Assembly: GCA_030848705.1 (NCBI GenBank)
Contig: CM061238.1
Location: forward strand, 32,828,655-32,892,654
Length of the DNA: 64,000 bases
Direction of reading: 5' to 3'
From: Heracleum sosnowskyi
Lineage: Eukaryota > Streptophyta > Magnoliopsida > Apiales > Apiaceae
Under the pieces are notes generated by a model. It did not search any database. It was not told where the DNA came from and saw only the letters and a list, made by a program, of their open reading frames with translations. This document shows, in pieces, positions 31,492-43,345 of this stretch (positions are counted from its first letter, which is position 1; every line of letters begins with the position of its first letter). The position numbers were made by a program, and so were the translations under genes.

Positions 31492-33420
31492 CACTACAAT
31501 AAATTTGGCCAATTATGACGGAAAAATTTACACTGAAATCGTCGCAATTGGCCCAATTACGACGAAAAATTTTCGTCATTTTTGCTCAAGTCTTAAGTTC
31601 GGATTTTCGTCACAAATATACATTTCGTCTTAAGTTACAATTTTCGTCACAAGTATGAATTTCGTCTTAAGTTCGCGTTTTCGTCACAAGTATAAATTTC
31701 GTCTTAAGTTCGGATTTTCGTCACAAGTGTAAATTTCGTCTTAAGTTCCAATGTTCGTCATAAGCTCAAAAGCGGGGCCCATTTTTACAATAAAATAATA
31801 AATTTATTTACGACGGAAAAAAGTGTCGAAAGTTCATAACTTAAGACGATTTTTCTGTCATAAGTTAATATTTGAAAAAAAAAGGAATGAACACTCGTCG
31901 CAAGTTACCCAGAAATTCGTCATAAGTTAGACATGTTCCAACCATTTTTGGCTTCCAAATTAAATCCCATATCATTCCAGCCATTTTCGACTTCCAAATT
32001 AAATCTCAAATCATCCCAATCTACATATAATCCAACACCACAATCAAAACTAAAAGTTTGTAACAAGCATCCACACAATTAAACGAATTCAAATATAAAA
32101 ATATCAAGTCTACATAAATATTGTCATAAATCCATACTCACCAACATAAATTAATTTAAATCATCCTACAAAACTTAGATCATCTTACAAACATCCACAA
32201 GTCAACTAAAATTCATAAACATTAAGGCTCAACTATTAATTAGAGGACCGCCTCTAGGGACAACACTATACGACATAAAACTCATATCACAGTCTTCGTC
32301 GGGCTTGACTTTCACCACAGTCCCCACTGCCATTTGCATCGTCAAAGGGCGGTGCCTCCTACAATATACACCTAAACAATTAGCTATAAAAATACAAAAA
32401 ATTGTTAAAAACAACGGGATATGAGGCAAATCATGTCCTAAAGATACACTAATTCAGTAGGATCACATTTAAAATTTAAACATGCTAAGCTTCCTCTTAT
32501 TTTTCTAAATATGTTAGTAAATATGAACATAGCAAGAAAATTACCAAAAGAAAAAATTACGAAAGTTTTATCAAAAAAATTGCATTACCAAATTCTACAT
32601 AAGTTATAGACAAGAAATTTGATGCTTGACATATCACTTTTTACAAGGCCCAAATTAAAAATGTCCCTTCAACCTCAGAATGTATAGAATCAGATCTCTC
32701 TTTTAACATAATCTTCAATGGTCAGATCTAAAGAATTCAGTTTGATCATCTTTCTTGCCGAAGAATGTCCTATTATATATCAGAGTATGCAGGATTCACG
32801 TGCGAGTGTAAACATACACAGAGAAGTCATTGTGAAAAAGATTTTCATAGTTATTCAATTTGGCTATAGTTTTTACTGAAAGCTACTATTGGTGTTCTAA
32901 TGGTTTTTTAATTCAGGTTCCTTTTCTGAAGAAGGGTCGTTCTTACTTTGCATGAATGAGTAACAGTCTGCAATTTACCATTTTCTGCCTTGTAATTTTC
33001 CATCACAATCATGGCAGTCTGTGGTATCAAGTGAAAGCTGTTGTTCAATAGTTGTTTTCCTTCAGAGAGCATGATTGTCACATGTACTAAGAACCATATG
33101 GAAGAAGCTACCATGTTCTCTCTATTGGTTATCTGTATGAGTAAAATTGTTTTTCTTTTTAAAAGATAAAATGTGTCTATGAATAAACATGCTCTATTTT
33201 TCAGGATATTTTGTTCACATCTAGTTTTAGGCATAAGTTACATTGCAGCTTCTTTTTCCATTCTCCGCATGCACATGAAGAGCACCTTTCACTATTAACA
33301 AGATATAAGGGATGTAAAATGGTCACATTTACGACAGATTTGTAATTCCGTCGTAAGTTTGGCGCGCCCAGCGGTTCCTTCATAAGTTTTCCGTCATAAT
33401 TGCCCAGATTTGTTGTAGTG
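31492..33420. mobile_element. CACTA (En/Spm) element, non-autonomous
   Basis: The ends are CACTACAATAAATTTGGCCA on the left and, inverted, CACTACAACAAATCTGGGCA on the right. Both are followed by ATTATGACGGAAAA. It is flanked by the 3-bp duplication AAG (31489-31491 and 33421-33423). Length is 1929 bp. No transposase is recognisable; short frames inside lack domains. Subterminal repeats such as TTCGTCTTAAGTT lie at 31604-31770. Confidence 0.95.
31604..31770. repeat. CACTA subterminal repeats, about 42 bp
   Basis: About four units alternate TTTCGTCACAAGTATAAA with TTTCGTCTTAAGTTCG. In this superfamily such repeats bind the element-encoded TNPA-type protein. Further single copies of the CGTCATAAG type follow to about 31930. 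Confidence 0.8.
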
Positions 33421-33512
33421 AAGGTCATTGAATGTGTAACTCTTCAACTTTGATGACTTCAGGATGGCTTCCAGCACACCACTGCTTCTTGTTGTCTTCG
33501 CTTCTTTTTTGG
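33421..33512 (-). pseudogene. RLCK-VII kinase, exon 5' part
   Basis: After the acceptor TTCCTCTTTCAG it reads KKEAKTTRSSGVLEAILKSS, then KLKSYTFNDL, the linker just before the PBL kinase domain. The CACTA element interrupts it between FNDL and SVATRNF. A first exon with an N-terminal acylation signal would lie further right; I could not identify it. Confidence 0.8.
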
Positions 33513-33533
33513 CTGAAAGAGGAAATTGAACTT

Positions 33534-34271
33534 ATAAAACATGAATCCAATAGTAAACGACTGCAATATATTGACAAATGGAAGAAAAAAAATCAGTATT
33601 TTAACAAGTTCTTATCATCAAGGGCGGAGCCACAACAAAGGCTGTGGTGGGCTTTAGCCTAGGGTAAAAAAAAATTATGCAATTTTCTTTTATTGCTTAG
33701 CCCAAATTTAATAATCTAGCCCAGTTAAGTTTTAGTCCAATTTATGTTTTTGTGTGAAAACATTGAGTCCAGTTATACAAATAAGAGAAATACAAACACA
33801 ATTACTCGCACATAATCACACTGAATTAGCTTAATCAGCAGAAGAACAAGTAACCTAAGTTGCGAGAGTATCCGAGAACATTACACCAGTTATTAACACA
33901 ACATTGTAAATTTCAATACGAATGGTTTGAGTACTCTCAGGAAAATGATTCAATATTTTATTTTTCCTTGAATATCGATTCAAATTCGATAATCGATGAA
34001 TTTTTAAGAACAGAAGTATACAACTAAAATAGCAGGTAACAAAAAAAATTCTAATAGCCCAGGTGAAAAAAAAATCCTGCCTCCGCCCTTGCTTATCATA
34101 TAGAGATAATAGAACACTAGTGTAACACATTTCTAAATCTATTTTGATTTGAAGGACCCTATTTCGAAGTACTACTGTTATATGCGCATTCCTGTTATAT
34201 ATAACCACAAAACAAAACGTAATATGAACTTATATTTTCAACTTTACCTGATCTGGTCTGAGCTATTACTG
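33534..34271 (-). repeat. Segmental duplication: 3' flank of kinase pseudogene 2
   Basis: Matches 40086-40320, the flank of the tandem copy, through TATAAAACATGAATCCA and ACTTTACCTGATCTGGTCTG. It differs mainly by the hAT-like insertion. Confidence 0.85.
33619..34091. mobile_element. hAT-like MITE
   Basis: The ends CAAGGGCGGAGCC and, inverted, CAAGGGCGGAGGC form short terminal repeats. It is flanked by the 8-bp duplication CTTATCAT (33611-33618 and 34092-34099). The paralogous segment near 40137 has one CTTATCAT and no insertion. Length is 473 bp, non-coding. Confidence 0.95.
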
Positions 34272-34957
34272 TCAGAAAAAATATTCTGACATATCTATCT
34301 CTTCTTGGTTATAGTCACTAGGTATTATCTTGGGTAAAGAATATTTTGTGCTCCTTTCATGCGAGGCCAAGGCAGACTCGAGACCGACCTCAACCTCGGC
34401 CATAGTGGGACGGTAACTTGGTCTCATATCTATACATTGGATTGCAACTTTCACGAACGCCTCTACAGAATCAGGAGATGCCTCCTCCTTCATTCGTGGA
34501 TCAATAATCTGCCCAAATATACCCTTATCGAAGCAGTGTTGTGCCCATCCAGCTAATGACATTTGTTTCCAATCAAGAGTTGTATCCAGTGCTGGTCTTC
34601 CACACAAGACCTCGAATAACACAACACCAAAGGAATACACATCAGATCTCTACGTCAGTCTAAGTGTTTGATGATAATAGGGATCCAAGTAACCCACGGT
34701 GCCTTTGACATCTGTGCTTACAAACGTGGTTGCCTGATTTGCTGGACTCATTTTAGATATTCCAAAGTCCGAAATCTTAGCTGCATAATTCTCATCCAGT
34801 AAAATGTTAGTGGTCTTTACATAACAGAGGTGGCAGAGAAGTATGACCTTGTCTAACCCTTTTATACAGATGATCAGCTAGGGTTCCACCTGGCATAAAT
34901 TCATAAAACAAAATCATCTCATTACCTTCATCGCAATAACCAATCAAAGACACTAAA
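34272..34957 (-). pseudogene. CrRLK1L-like kinase pseudogene 2, C-terminal part
   Basis: Continues from 39604 after the copia insertion: SLIGYCDEGNEMILFYEFMP, then GGTLADHLYKR. A deletion removes the catalytic HRD region, and the sequence resumes near CKDH/NILLDENYAAKISDFGISK. The activation segment reads KGTVGYLDPYY. Then TAG replaces the Trp codon of LTWRSDVYSF. The rest runs SLAGWAQHCFDKGIFGQIID to RPTMAEVEVGLESAL and ends DMSEYFF-stop. Three lesions make it inactive: the copia insertion, the deletion and the nonsense codon. Confidence 0.85.
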
Positions 34958-35234
34958 TGTTGGGATTATTTCCTAATCTAAACATATTTCTTATTTAGTT
35001 TTGAATAATGAACGTATCTAATTATAAACGTTGATATAGTCTTGGTTAGTTGGTTATTGCATGTGTTTAGGCAAATAAAGAGGAGATAAACTAGGACATG
35101 ATTGGCTGGTTTATAGCTCGTTAGTATATTTATTCTTCCTTCTGTAATGTTTATAGAATCAATTCGATTGAATAGTTTTCCATAACAGAAATAATATTCT
35201 CTGTATCTTTCAATATCTTTATTCATTTCTATCA
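34958..35234 (+). repeat. 5' LTR of the copia element
   Basis: 277 bp, TGTTGGG...TATCA. Compared with the right LTR it has G for C in AATAATGAACG, T for C in GATATAGTC, T for C in AACTAGG, and C for A in ATATCTTT. Confidence 0.95.
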
Positions 35235-35236
35235 TC

Positions 35237-35248
35237 TGGTATCAGAGC
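35237..35248 (+). promoter_or_regulatory. Primer binding site, initiator tRNA-Met
   Basis: TGGTATCAGAGC, the classical copia primer site, lies two bases after the LTR. Confidence 0.9.
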
Positions 35249-35257
35249 TAACAGGAA

Positions 35258-38200
35258 ATGGAGGCAAGCAAGGCTAAGGAAGGGTCCTTTGGTCTGAGCA
35301 TTCCCATGCTAACAAGATCGAACTATACCACTTGGGCCATAAAGATGAAAGTTTTTATGCAAGCGCACGCAGTATGGGAAGCAGTAGATTCTAAAGATCC
35401 GAAAGCAACACTCGAGGAGAAGACTGACAAGCGTGCAATGGCCATGATCTATCAAGGAATACCTGATGACATACTGTTGGCTGTTGCGGAGAAGAAAACA
35501 TCCAAGGAGGCTTGGAGCTCGATCAAAACAATGTGACAGGGTGCGGATAAGGTAAAGAAGGCAAAGGCTCAGACTCTTAAAATGGAGTTTGAGTCATTGA
35601 AGATGAAAGACACAGAGCCACTTGACGATTTCTGTATGAGACTGAATGGTTTGGTCACAAACATCAGGGCGTTAGGAGAAACAATCGGAGAGGAGTATGT
35701 CGTTAAAAAGTTGTTGAGGGCTGTTCCAACCAAGTTCTTGCAAATTGTTTCGACCATTGAACAATTTGGGGACCTGGATTCAATGTCAGTAGAGGAAGTA
35801 ATTGGATCTCTTCGTGCCCACGAAGAACGTCTGCAGGGATCTGCAGAAAACAGCGAGGAACAGCAATTGTTGTTGACAGAGGAAGAGTGGTAAAAGAAGG
35901 AGAACTCTGAAGGTAAGCTATTGCTTACTAAAGAAGAATGGCTGAAAAGGTCGGGAAAAGGTGTATCACAGGGTGGAAGAGATTATCGAACGAGAGACTA
36001 TCGACCTGTTCGAGATAGGAGTCAAATAAAATGCTATAGTTGTGGAGGCTATGGACACTTCGCTGCTGAGTGTCGCAAGCAAGGACGGAATAAGCAATCA
36101 AAGGGAGAAGTGAACCTGGCACAATTGTCAGATAATGAACCTGCTTTATTGATGGCACTTTGTGACAATGATGTGAATGGGAAAATTGCTTTTACTGAAG
36201 ACAGAGAAACGAGTAAAGTGAAAGACATTGAAGAACATACCTGGTACCTTGACAACGGTGCCAGTAACCATATGACAGGTCGACGAGACAAGTTCGAGAA
36301 ACTGGACAGGACAGTGAGGGGTGAGGTGAAATTTGGAGATGGTTCACTGGTGAAGATCGAGGGAAAGGGCTCTATACGGATCGCGTGTAAAAATGGAGAA
36401 ACCAGGGTACTAGATGGTGTTTATTTTATTCCCAACTTGCGAAGTAATATCATTAGTCTAGGACAGCTTTCTGAGGAAGGAAACAGGGTTGTATTAGATG
36501 GTGAACACCTCTGGGTTTACGAGAGTTGTGGTCGACTGTTAATGCAGGTCAGGAGATCCAGAAATTGACTAAATAAAATCTACATCGAAGAGGCACCACA
36601 AACTTGTCTATTAACAAAGGGTGAAGAAAAAGCTTGGCTATGACATCAACGCCTTGGTCATGTCAATTTCAAGGCGTTGCACCTCATGTTGAAGAATCTA
36701 ATGGCACATGGACTTCCTTCCATCATCCAACCTAGTGAACTTTGCAGCGGATGCCTCATGTCTAAGAAAATACGTAAGCCATTGCCAACTCAAGCAAATT
36801 TAATTGCGAAAACAAAATTGGAATTGATACATTTAGATTTGTGTGGACCTTTGTCTCCTCCTACTCCAATGGGTAATCGTTATTTCATGTTATTAGTTGA
36901 TGATTATACACGTATGATGTGGATATATGTACTCAAAACGAAAGATGAGGCACTAACATGTTTTAAGAAATTTAAGTTGCTTGTCGAAAATGGTGAAAAA
37001 CATGGCATTCAGGTGTTGAGGACGGATCGTGGGGGTGAGTTTTGTTCCAAGGAATTCCAGACATTTTGTGATGATCACGGAATAATGCGACATTTTACAG
37101 CACCCTACACACCACAACAAAATGGTGTCGTAGAGCGTCGTAATCGTACAGTTGCTGCCATGGCTAGAAGTATGTTAAGTGAACGAAAAATGCCAGCAAA
37201 ATAATGGGGAGAGGCTGTACGCTATGCTGTTTACATACTCAATAAGTTGCCAACTCGATCAATGTCTGTGGTCACACTGTATGAAGCTTGGTTCGAGCGA
37301 AAACCGAGTGTAAACTATCTGAAAATCTTTGGCTGTATAGCTTACATGAAAGTTCCTGCTCCACTCACAAGAAAGCTCGACAATAGAAGTATGAAGCTCG
37401 TTCACATTGGTCGAGAACCAGGGACCAAAGCTTATAGATTATTCGACCCAATTTCTGGCAGTGTGCACGTAAGCAGAGATGTTACTTTCGATGAAAGCAA
37501 AGGTTGGAATTGGGAGACTGATACAAATACTGCAAGTGTCTCAACAAATCAGTGGGATATTGACTTCTCAAGTGACCAAGAACAGAATGTCATCGAAGAT
37601 CCAACAACTCCGCGGACACCTATGTCCACTTCACCAATAGAGAGTACTGATATGGAGTCCAGTTCCACTAGTGATACCAGTGAGCAGCCCAAAAGATTTC
37701 GATCTCTTGCTGATATTTATGCTGATTCAACCGAAGTGGAACTCGAAGAGGAACTGTTTTTTATGGGAATTGACGAACCTGTTTGTTTTGAACAGGCAAT
37801 TGCAGATGACGTCTGGAAAGAAGCGATGGACAAGGAAATCAGCTCCATTGAGAAAAATAAAACATGGGAGCTCACAACCTTGCCCAAAGGACACAAAGCT
37901 ATCGACTTAAAATGGGTGTTCAAGGTGAAAAAGGATCAGAATGGTGAAGTAACCACATACAAGGCGTTACTTGTAGCAAAGGGATATGTGAAGCGCCAAG
38001 GAGTGGATTATGATGAGGTCTTTGCTCCCGTGACAAGGCTAGAAACAGTTCGGTTACTCCTCGCACTAGCAGCCAAAAACGACTGGGAGGTACATCACCT
38101 CGACGTCAAATCTGCGTTCTTAAACGGTGTCTTACTTGAAGAGGTTTATGTACGTCAGCCAAAAGGCTTTGTCAGGAGAGGGGACGAAGATAAAGTATAC

Positions 38201-39312
38201 AAGCTTCTGAAAGCTTTATATGGGTTACGTCAAGCCCCTAGAGCTTGGTACTCACGTCTCAATCAGTATCTTCTGCAACTGGGTTTTGTCAAGTGCCCCT
38301 ACGAACACGCTGTTTACACAAAGAGATATGGTGCTGAGTCTTTGGTTATTGGTGTTTATGTCGACGACTTACTTATCACAGGCACGAGCATGTCTCACAT
38401 TGTCAAATTCAAGGGGAAATGAGCAAAGAATTTGACATGTCTGACATGGGAAAGTTATCCTATTACTTGGGACTAGAGGTAACTCAAAGCAATGAGTTTA
38501 TTGAAATCAAGCAGTCGAGTTATGCTAAGAAAGTTCTCGAGAAGGCAGGTCTAGCAGAATGCAATGCTGTTAAATTTCCTATGGATCACAACCTGCAGAT
38601 TCATGTGGACAAAACTGGTAAGGCAGTGAATTCGACTCAATACAATAGCATAGTTGGTGGGTTGCGATACCTGGTGCACACACGCCCGGATATCGCTTTT
38701 GCGGTTGGCATAGTCAGTCGTTATATGGAGAGACCAACTGAGTTACATCTAAATGCAGTAAAAAGAATCTATCGCTATGTTAAAGGAACATTACACTATG
38801 GTTTGTTATATACCAAAGGGCAGGGAAACTATATCCTTTCTGGATTCTCAAATAGCGACTTAGCAGGGAGCTTGGACGATAGAAAGAGTACAGGTGGGAT
38901 GGCGTTTTATCTCGATGAGAACCTGGTTACGTGGGTATCACAAAAACAACGTTGTGTTGCATTGTCTTCGTGCGAAGCGGAGTTCATGGCCGCCACCGCG
39001 GCTGCATGTCAAGCTATTTGGCTTCAACGAGTTCTGAGCTGTGTTGCAGACATAAAACCTGGTCCAATTATGCTGTATATCGATAATAGATCCGCCATTG
39101 ATCTTGCTCGAAACCCAGTATTCCATGGGAGAAGTAAACACATCGACTTGAGATATCACTTCATCCGTGATTGTGTTGAAAAGGGTTTGATCATTATAAA
39201 ACATGTTAGCACTAACGAGCAGCGTGCTGACATCCTAACAAAATCAATGGCAGCAGCAAAATTCGAGAAGATGAGAGACCTGCTGGGAGTAAAGAAACTC
39301 AGAGATGTTTAG
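35258..39312 (+). pseudogene. Copia gag-pol polyprotein, several stops and one frameshift
   Basis: One frame runs MEASKAKEGSFGLSIPMLTR through gag to a CCHC knuckle (CYSCGGYGHFAAEC, near 36035). It continues to a protease with LDNGASNHMTG (DNG instead of DSG), an integrase (D in HLDLCGPL, D in TDRGGEF, E in NGVVERRNRT) and a reverse transcriptase (AFLNGVLLEEVYV, YVDDLLITG near 38358). The in-frame stops are TGA 35534, TAA 35891, TGA near 36566, TGA near 36641 and TAA near 37202. A lost G near 38415 shifts the frame, and RNase H follows in another frame (LSSCEAEF, YIDNRSAIDLA, ADILTKSM). Non-autonomous now. Confidence 0.9.
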
Positions 39313-39326
39313 ATTAAGGGGGAGTA

Positions 39327-39603
39327 TGTTGGGATTATTTCCTAATCTAAACATATTTCTTATTTAGTTTTGAATAATCAACGTATCTAATTATAAACGT
39401 TGATACAGTCTTGGTTAGTTGGTTATTGCATGTGTTTAGGCAAATAAAGAGGAGATAAACCAGGACATGATTGGCTGGTTTATAGCTCGTTAGTATATTT
39501 ATTCTTCCTTCTGTAATGTTTATAGAATCAATTCGATTGAATAGTTTTCCATAACAGAAATAATATTCTCTGTATCTTTCAATATATTTATTCATTTCTA
39601 TCA
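39327..39603 (+). repeat. 3' LTR of the copia element
   Basis: 277 bp, preceded by the purine tract and followed by the CTAAA target duplication. Confidence 0.95.
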
Positions 39604-39934
39604 CTAAATGGCTGTGTCGAACTTTTGAGAGCATCTCAATATCATGCCGGAACTCTGATCCTTGATTCCACAAGGATTTCAACCGCTTTATTGCAACTAC
39701 AGTTGGTCCAAGTTCAAGAGTCCCTTTGTAAACATTTCCAATCAATAAGTTTTCATGGAAGTTAGATGTTGCTCGCTTCATCTCGTTAAAAGAGAAGCGG
39801 TAACACCGTTGTCGAATAGGCATTGTTGAAAGGTAGTTCTTCTTCTCCAAGACTTGACAAAACTTATAAACCACAATACTCAGAACCAAATAATATAGGA
39901 TGAGGAATATTATTCGATTGACCAAATTAAGCAA
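39604..39934 (-). pseudogene. CrRLK1L-like kinase pseudogene 2, N-terminal part
   Basis: The minus strand reads a membrane segment (IIFLILYYLVLSIVVYKF), then RFSFNEMKRATSNFHENLLI and GNVYKGTLELGPTVVAIKRL. The glycine loop is shortened (IGNVYKG, lacking GxGxFG), a deletion that harms ATP binding. It continues SLWNQGSEFRHDIEMLSKVR and stops where the copia LTR enters at RHSHL. The remainder is at 34272-34957. No extracellular domain is seen upstream. Confidence 0.85.
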
Positions 39935-40013
39935 TACGCGTTAAAAGTTTATTATCAGCAGGTACACTGGTCGTTGAACAAGGTAATCAAGTATTTATTA
40001 TTTTATTTATGTA

Positions 40014-40070
40014 TCTATGCTCTTTATTAATAATCAAAATAATGTTTAAATAGTGCAGGGTATTAAATAG
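40014..40070 (+). mobile_element. Truncated 5' end of a Helitron F-family copy
   Basis: TCTATGCTCTTTATTAATAA after a host A matches the F/G family start. The similarity dies after about 50 bp and no matching 3' end follows. AGTAAATGCCTGCAAT occurs just after it and again about 40 bp on, suggesting a deletion by short-repeat recombination. Confidence 0.5.
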
Positions 40071-40242
40071 TAAATGCCTGCAATAATCATTATAAAACAT
40101 GAATCCAGTAGTAAATGCCTGCAATATATTGACAAGTTCTTATCATAGAGAGATAATAAAAAACTGTAGGACATTTCTAAATCTATTTTAATTTGAAGCA
40201 CCTAATTAATTTCAAAGTACTACTGTTATATATGCATTCCTG

Positions 40243-41045
40243 TTATATATAGCCACAGAACAAAAAATAAGATGAACTTCTATTTTTAACTTTACCTGAT
40301 CTGGTCTGAGCTGTTACTGTCAGAAAAGCAACAAACCTTTTCATAGCAGAAGACTGCTTTTCCTGATGCCTATTGCTGGCAATATCATCCTTTCCATTTT
40401 CATAATTTTCACTTTCCACCTCAATATCTGATATATCTTTCTCTTCTTGGTTACTAGGTATTATCTCGGGTAAATAATATTCCGTGCTATTTTCTTGCAA
40501 GGCCAAGGCGGACTCGAGGCCGACCACAATCTCAGCCATAGTGGGACGGTGTTTTGGTCTAACATCTATACATTGGATTGCAACTTTCACCAACGCCTCT
40601 ACAGAATCAGGACATGCCTCCTCCTTCATTCTTGGATCAATAATCTGCCCCAGTATATCCTCTCCGAAGCAGTGTTGTGCCCATCCAGCTAAACCTATTT
40701 GTTCTTCCTCCAGAGTGCGGTCCACTGCTGGTCTTCCACACAAGACCTCAAATAACACAACACCAAAGGAATACACATCAGATCTCCACGTCAGTCTGAG
40801 TGTTTGATAATAATAGGGATCCAAGTAACCGAAGGTGCCTTTGACACGAGTGCTTACGTACGTAGTTGCCTGATTTGCTGGACTTGTTTTAGATAGTCCA
40901 AAGTCCGAAATCTTAGCTGCATAAATCTCATCCAGTAAAATGTTAGTGGTCTTTACATCTCGGTGTATAATCCTGTGGTCAATGTCTGTACCAGTGTGAA
41001 GGTAATGCAGCCCAATGTCTGTTTATGTCATTCTGGTTGCAAATA
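40243..41045 (-). pseudogene. CrRLK1L-like kinase pseudogene 3, C-terminal half
   Basis: The minus strand opens inside the kinase at GLHYLHTGTDID, then IIHRDVKTTNILLDEIYAAK, SDFGLSKTSPANQATTYVST and KGTFGYLDPYYYQTLRLTWR. HRD, DFG and activation-segment residues are intact. It continues through CGRPAVDRTLEEEQIGLAGW and RPKHRPTMAEIVVGLESAL to an acidic tail ending FLFCGYI-stop. The N-lobe and membrane segment are missing upstream of about 41045. It is the tandem neighbour of pseudogene 2 and shares its 3' flank. Confidence 0.85.
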
Positions 41046-42259
41046 ATGACATTACTGGATAGGTTAGTTTGACTGTCAAATGTCTTTGACCTTAACCGAA
41101 GAAACTGATGGAACAAATCGACCTGTACATCAACAATATTTTTACGTTAATTTATAACAATTACTAGCGTAACAGCCCGTGCAAGGCACGGGCCTACATA
41201 GAGATGTCAATAATTTTTATTGTGAAAAAGTTGGTCGTGATCGATTTATTAGCTTAAGGATTGTGTAGTCTTAAGTTTGAGAGCGTGAAATGAGAAGTAT
41301 GGTTCATGCATAGTGAGGAGTAAAGAATTTTGTTGGCGAATAGTGTAATTACTTTGAATCACAAACGTAACTATGACAAGGCTCTAAGACTTGTTTATAG
41401 TGACTATTATTGATTTTGAGACCAGATTGAAATAATGTAGAATTTGAAGCACGAGTGTACTATTGTTCTTCTTGCGATTATAAGCAGGTTTACCTGAGTT
41501 TTGTGTGTCAGAGAAAGGATAGTTTGTAGATTGGTAATTTGCGTTAGAGAGCGGTTGTTATCTGTTTTTCAGGAATTGATTGGGGTTTTTTTTTTTTGCA
41601 ATCTAGATTATGAATAAGTTATATGCATGCAATGTTGTTGTAATATAATCGAACATGCATGAATGAGATAGAGGATTTTAAAAAGAAGCTGAAGGCCGAC
41701 GCATCTTTGCACACCTTCACATCACCCAAGTTTGTGATAAACACTTTGGGAGATGAACACCTATTACAGTTTGGAGTATTCATGTCACCTATTTGTTTTT
41801 GGTTTTTTACTTGGGAACTGATTCTGCACTTCTCTCATGTGTTCATCTTTATATTAAATTATATTAACACACTTAGTAAATGCATTAATAATGTGTTTGG
41901 AATATCGTTTTACAGTTACACATTTTAATCCAATTTATTACTATATATAAAACCTCAACACAAGGGCAAAAGTTTCCAATTAAATGGCCATCACAAAAAT
42001 GTCACTCATATATTATTATGCAAAAATATATTAATAGTTCTTAGTACAAAGAAACAAACCTCCAACCTCCTTCTAAGATGTTCATGAGTTTAACCACTAT
42101 TCTACATGCCTGTTTGAGTTTACTTCAAAAAATTTATTAGATAATCCTCGTCTTTCCTCTCTTATCTTATATTATTTTTACTTTGATGTTTAAATAAATA
42201 AAATATTGGTTTGTATTATTTATATAAATCGGTTTTTCTTTTCATCTTTTCGTAATTTT

Positions 42260-42417
42260 GGTCAAAAAGTGTATTTTCCGGACACCCCAACCGGTATCAC
42301 GCCCAGACCCTAGAGTGTAGGAAGAATTCTCCACGCTCCCATGAATCGAACATTGAATGCTTTGGTCAATAACCAGTGCTCTCACCAACTCATCTAGAGG
42401 CCCGGAGGCTTCTTTTT
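42260..42417 (-). mobile_element. SINE (tRNA-derived), 158 bp
   Basis: The minus strand carries GATGAGTTGGTGAGAGCA (A box) and TGTTCGATTCATG (B box, GTTCGATTC) in a tRNA-like head. It is flanked by an 8-bp duplication GTAATTTT (42252-42259 and 42418-42425). The inverted arm of the host Helitron (near 43130) lacks it, giving an empty site. It resembles plant Au-type SINEs, but the 3' tail is not typical. Confidence 0.75.
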
Positions 42418-43271
42418 GTAATTTTATATACCTATATATTCAATCACTGAATTTTATTACAGTTGTATTTTGGATTAAATGTATATTAATTATGTTGTAT
42501 TCTATTATTATTATGAAAGATTATACTTTTTTTTAACATCGTACAATAATTTTTAGAATACAATTTGAAATTCTATTTTCAAACTTATAATTTTCAATTT
42601 TCCCAAACTTTATCGTCTACTAACAGTCTGACTGATCATTATGTAATTATATACTATGTAATATCCTATATTTTAAAAACTCACCCCGATTTTTGACACG
42701 AACGTCACTGGGGTTGAGGGGGAGGGGGTTAGAAAGGTGGAAAAAGATATAGATAAGTTAATAAAGAATGACATGTTACTTTAGAAAATGTTAACAAATG
42801 AACAATACATTATGGAAAAGAAAATTGTTAAGAAATGGATGCGACGAACAGAGTAGGTAGACAAATTTTTTGTATAATTTGAATGCTAATGTTCTTAATT
42901 TAAAAATTATAGAAATAACTAATAATGAGAGATATAATGTGTATAATATTTCTTATATTAGATTGAATTTTAATAGTATATTTTATGCATGAATAATTAA
43001 TTTAATTCAAATAAATTATAATATAAATATATAATATAAATTATGAATTATAATCAACATAATTAATATATATTAAATTGAAAACATACAACTGTAATAA
43101 TATATAGTGATTGAATATATAGATATATAAAATTACGAAAAGGAAAAAAGAAAAACAAATTTCTATAAATAATTCAAACCAACATTTTATTTATTCAAAC
43201 ATCAAAGTAAAAAAAAAATATAAGAGATAAAAGACGTGGGTTATCTAATAAGTTTTTTGAATTAAACTCAA

Positions 43272-43345
43272 AAAGGCATGTAGCATAGTGGTTAAGCCTA
43301 TGGATATCTTGGAAGGAGGTTGGAGGTTCGAATCTCTATAGTAAC
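43272..43345 (+). other. tRNA-like module in Helitron C
   Basis: TAGCATAGTGGTTAAGCC (A box) and GGAGGTTCGAATCTC (B box, GGTTCGAATC) are spaced as in a tRNA. It is antisense to the Helitron and about 140 bp from the 5' end. A degraded inverted copy lies near 42060-42115. Confidence 0.55.

Larger units (their letters stand above)
34958..39603 (+). mobile_element. Ty1/copia element, 4.6 kb, in a kinase exon
   Basis: Two 277-bp LTRs (34958-35234 and 39327-39603) start TGTTGGGATTATT and end TTCTATCA. They differ at about four sites. The target duplication is CTAAA (34953-34957 and 39604-39608). The primer site is at 35237 and the purine tract TTAAGGGGGAG lies before the right LTR. Gag and pol lie in one frame with several stops. 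The compact size suggests an Ale/Retrofit-type or related lineage; I am not certain which. Confidence 0.95.

Noticed and set aside
32229..33428. Genes inside the CACTA element
   Set aside because: Short minus-strand frames have no domain or splice support, and one runs out through the terminal repeat.
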